Shown here: in pieces, positions 62,823-64,000 of the stretch | Layout of the letters: each line of letters opens with the position of its first letter | Position numbering within the stretch: position 1 is the stretch's first letter | Assembly: GCF_947496195.1 (NCBI RefSeq) | Contig: NZ_CANMBY010000003.1 | Span: 124,001 to 188,000 of the forward strand | Direction: 5' to 3' | Length of the DNA: 64,000 nucleotides | DNA from: an uncultured Polaribacter sp. | GTDB lineage: Bacteria; Bacteroidota; Bacteroidia; Flavobacteriales; Flavobacteriaceae | The notes under the pieces: model-generated | What the model saw: the letters and a program-made list of their open reading frames with translations, nothing else | Database searches by the model: none | What the model was told of the DNA's origin: nothing | Made by a program: the position numbers and the translations under genes

Positions 62823-64000
62823 AAATGTATTTAAAAGATGGTTTTAAATTACCCTTGGTATCAATAAAACCAAATCTCTTTTGAGGATTTGTTCTCCAAG
62901 GTAAACTACCTACAACCTCTTTAGGAACTTTGTCAAAATCATATAAAGTCCATGACATAAAAGAAATATTTTTTTCTGTCAGGACTTTTTGCATTTTCTT
63001 ATGATAGGCTTCTTGCTTTTCTTCAGAACTTGCAAATGGTCTCCAAAACCCTGAATATGAAGAAAGACCATATTCACCTAATACTAACTTTTTATTAGGA
63101 ATTTCTTTTTTTAATTGATTAAATTTTTCTTCAAATAAATCAACATCTTCATAGTAATGAAATGATATAAAATCGATTGCATCTTTTAATATTGAAGCAC
63201 TTTCTATATTAGACCAACCAATTGTAATTGGATGTTTTTTATCTATAGACTTAATAATTAAGCTCATATGTTCTAACCAAGCTATAACATTTTGCTTACC
63301 TCTAGAGTTAAAATCTAAATCTGGTTCGTTTTTAATGTCCCAAGCTAAAATGGCATTGTGGTCTTTTAAATTGGTAACAATAGCTTCTGCATGTCTATGA
63401 TTTAAGGTCCAATCTAACACATTATAGTTACCATAAAAATCAAAGAGAGTAACAACAGCTTTTAAATTATTTGTTTCAGCAATATCTAAAAGAGTTTTTA
63501 ATTTATTAATTTTCTCTTGATCTACATTGGCTTTTCCAAAATCTACATAGGGTATAAAAATTCTTATTGTATTAATATTAGCGTTATTTAATAATTTAAA
63601 GTCTTTATCTAATACATCTTTGTCAAAATTATCACCAAAAGTATCCCAAGGAGTTTTTTGTGGATAGTAATTAATGCCTCTTATTTCAAAAGTATCAATA
63701 CTTACATTAGTATAATTCTTAATTAAGTCTTCTTCATTTTCTTTTATTTTATGTCTTATTCTCCAAAAACCATCTTCCAAAAGAAGCATCATTTTGTAAC
63801 TGGCTTTCGATGTATAATCATACAAAAACTTATCATTTTCATAAATACTAGAGTACTCTATAACCTCTTTATCTTCTAAGACTATTAACTGGCCATCTTC
63901 GCTAAAAAATAATATATCTGGGTTATGATTTATAGTAGTAGAAGCTATAGAAATATTATTTTTTTTATTCTCGTCTATAAAATCGTAAATTTTTTTTCTT
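62812..64000 (-). CDS. Glycoside hydrolase of clan GH-A (5' end beyond the window)
   Basis: The frame is open from the stop at 62812 to the right edge at 64000, so at least 395 residues are encoded and the start is not in view. The hydrolase domain shows INYYPQKTPWDTFGDNFDKD, the general acid in WDIKNEPDLDF and the nucleophile in VLGEYGLSSY, as in clan GH-A (GH5-like) (beta/alpha)8 barrels. The N-terminal ~70 visible residues are of no recognised domain, so the protein may be a larger fusion. It is next to GT4 and flippase genes; a role in trimming or editing an exported glycan is inferred. Confidence 0.85.
   Translation of the reverse strand, partial: RKKIYDFIDENKKNNISIASTTINHNPDILFFSEDGQLIVLEDKEVIEYSSIYENDKFLYDYTSKASYKMMLLLEDGFWRIRHKIKENEEDLIKNYTNVSIDTFEIRGINYYPQKTPWDTFGDNFDKDVLDKDFKLLNNANINTIRIFIPYVDFGKANVDQEKINKLKTLLDIAETNNLKAVVTLFDFYGNYNVLDWTLNHRHAEAIVTNLKDHNAILAWDIKNEPDLDFNSRGKQNVIAWLEHMSLIIKSIDKKHPITIGWSNIESASILKDAIDFISFHYYEDVDLFEEKFNQLKKEIPNKKLVLGEYGLSSYSGFWRPFASSEEKQEAYHKKMQKVLTEKNISFMSWTLYDFDKVPKEVVGSLPWRTNPQKRFGFIDTKGNLKPSFKYISKQ

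Overview
The window is AT-rich chromosomal DNA (about 30% GC by eye) from a member of the Flavobacteriaceae (Bacteroidota), most like the marine Polaribacter/Tenacibaculum group. The evidence is the gene content: a type IX secretion C-terminal sorting domain, a fused CcoNO cbb3 oxidase subunit, the Bacteroidota-type order tpx-dgkA-ftsK-lolA-lptG-ribB, menaquinone genes, TAnnTTTG -7 promoter boxes and almost no Shine-Dalgarno sequences. I saw no rRNA, tRNA, CRISPR, insertion sequence or prophage. The window is densely coding, and the only gap over 300 bases (48795-49144) holds a possible small gene, a terminator and a promoter.

Layout. 1-4654 (minus): two tandem M1 metallopeptidases (the left one cut by the window edge), a DUF6702-type protein and a carboxypeptidase-regulatory-like protein. 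4758-5459: peptidase E. 5463-12144 (minus): an apparent operon tpx-dgkA-ftsK-lolA-lptG-ribB (peroxide defence, lipid kinase, chromosome translocase, envelope lipid and lipoprotein transport, riboflavin). 12268-21359: MATE exporter plus a small partner, LTA-synthase-like sulfatase, tsaD and a large TamB. 21519-23518: pfkA-gapA ending in a strong terminator. 23594-27130 (minus): RidA, a DUF3592-like protein and LptD. 27223-31452: amidase, MlaD-like protein and two Fe-S proteins. 31458-38763: two bPH2 proteins, then menA, menC and menE interleaved with a DUF4349 lipoprotein, an SRPBCC protein and a CPBP protease. 38765-42788: two small envelope proteins and a T9SS-secreted DUF4114 protein.

42862-55176 is a microaerobic respiration module: an FNR-type regulator, the copper ATPase CcoI, deoC-deoD, hemN, CcoS, fused CcoNO, CcoQ, mono-haem CcoP, CcoG, CcoH and a TauE/SafE-like protein. 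Two nearly identical palindromes (ATGACA-N2-TRTCAT) sit exactly 22 bases before a -7-like box, one upstream of ccoI and one upstream of ccoS. This suggests that the adjacent regulator activates both transcription units from about -41.5.

55304-64000 combines a signalling set (response regulator, PAS-GAF histidine kinase, Hpt protein, STAS protein) with an apparent exopolysaccharide export set (TPR plus beta-barrel outer-membrane protein, Wzx-like flippase, GT4 glycosyltransferase, clan GH-A glycoside hydrolase running off the right edge). It resembles Pel/Bcs-type secretion in architecture but not in gene set, and is the best candidate here for an undescribed system. A bipartite motif, ATCTAYA-N9-CATTTAA, occurs three times, two of them in this region, and may be a shared operator.
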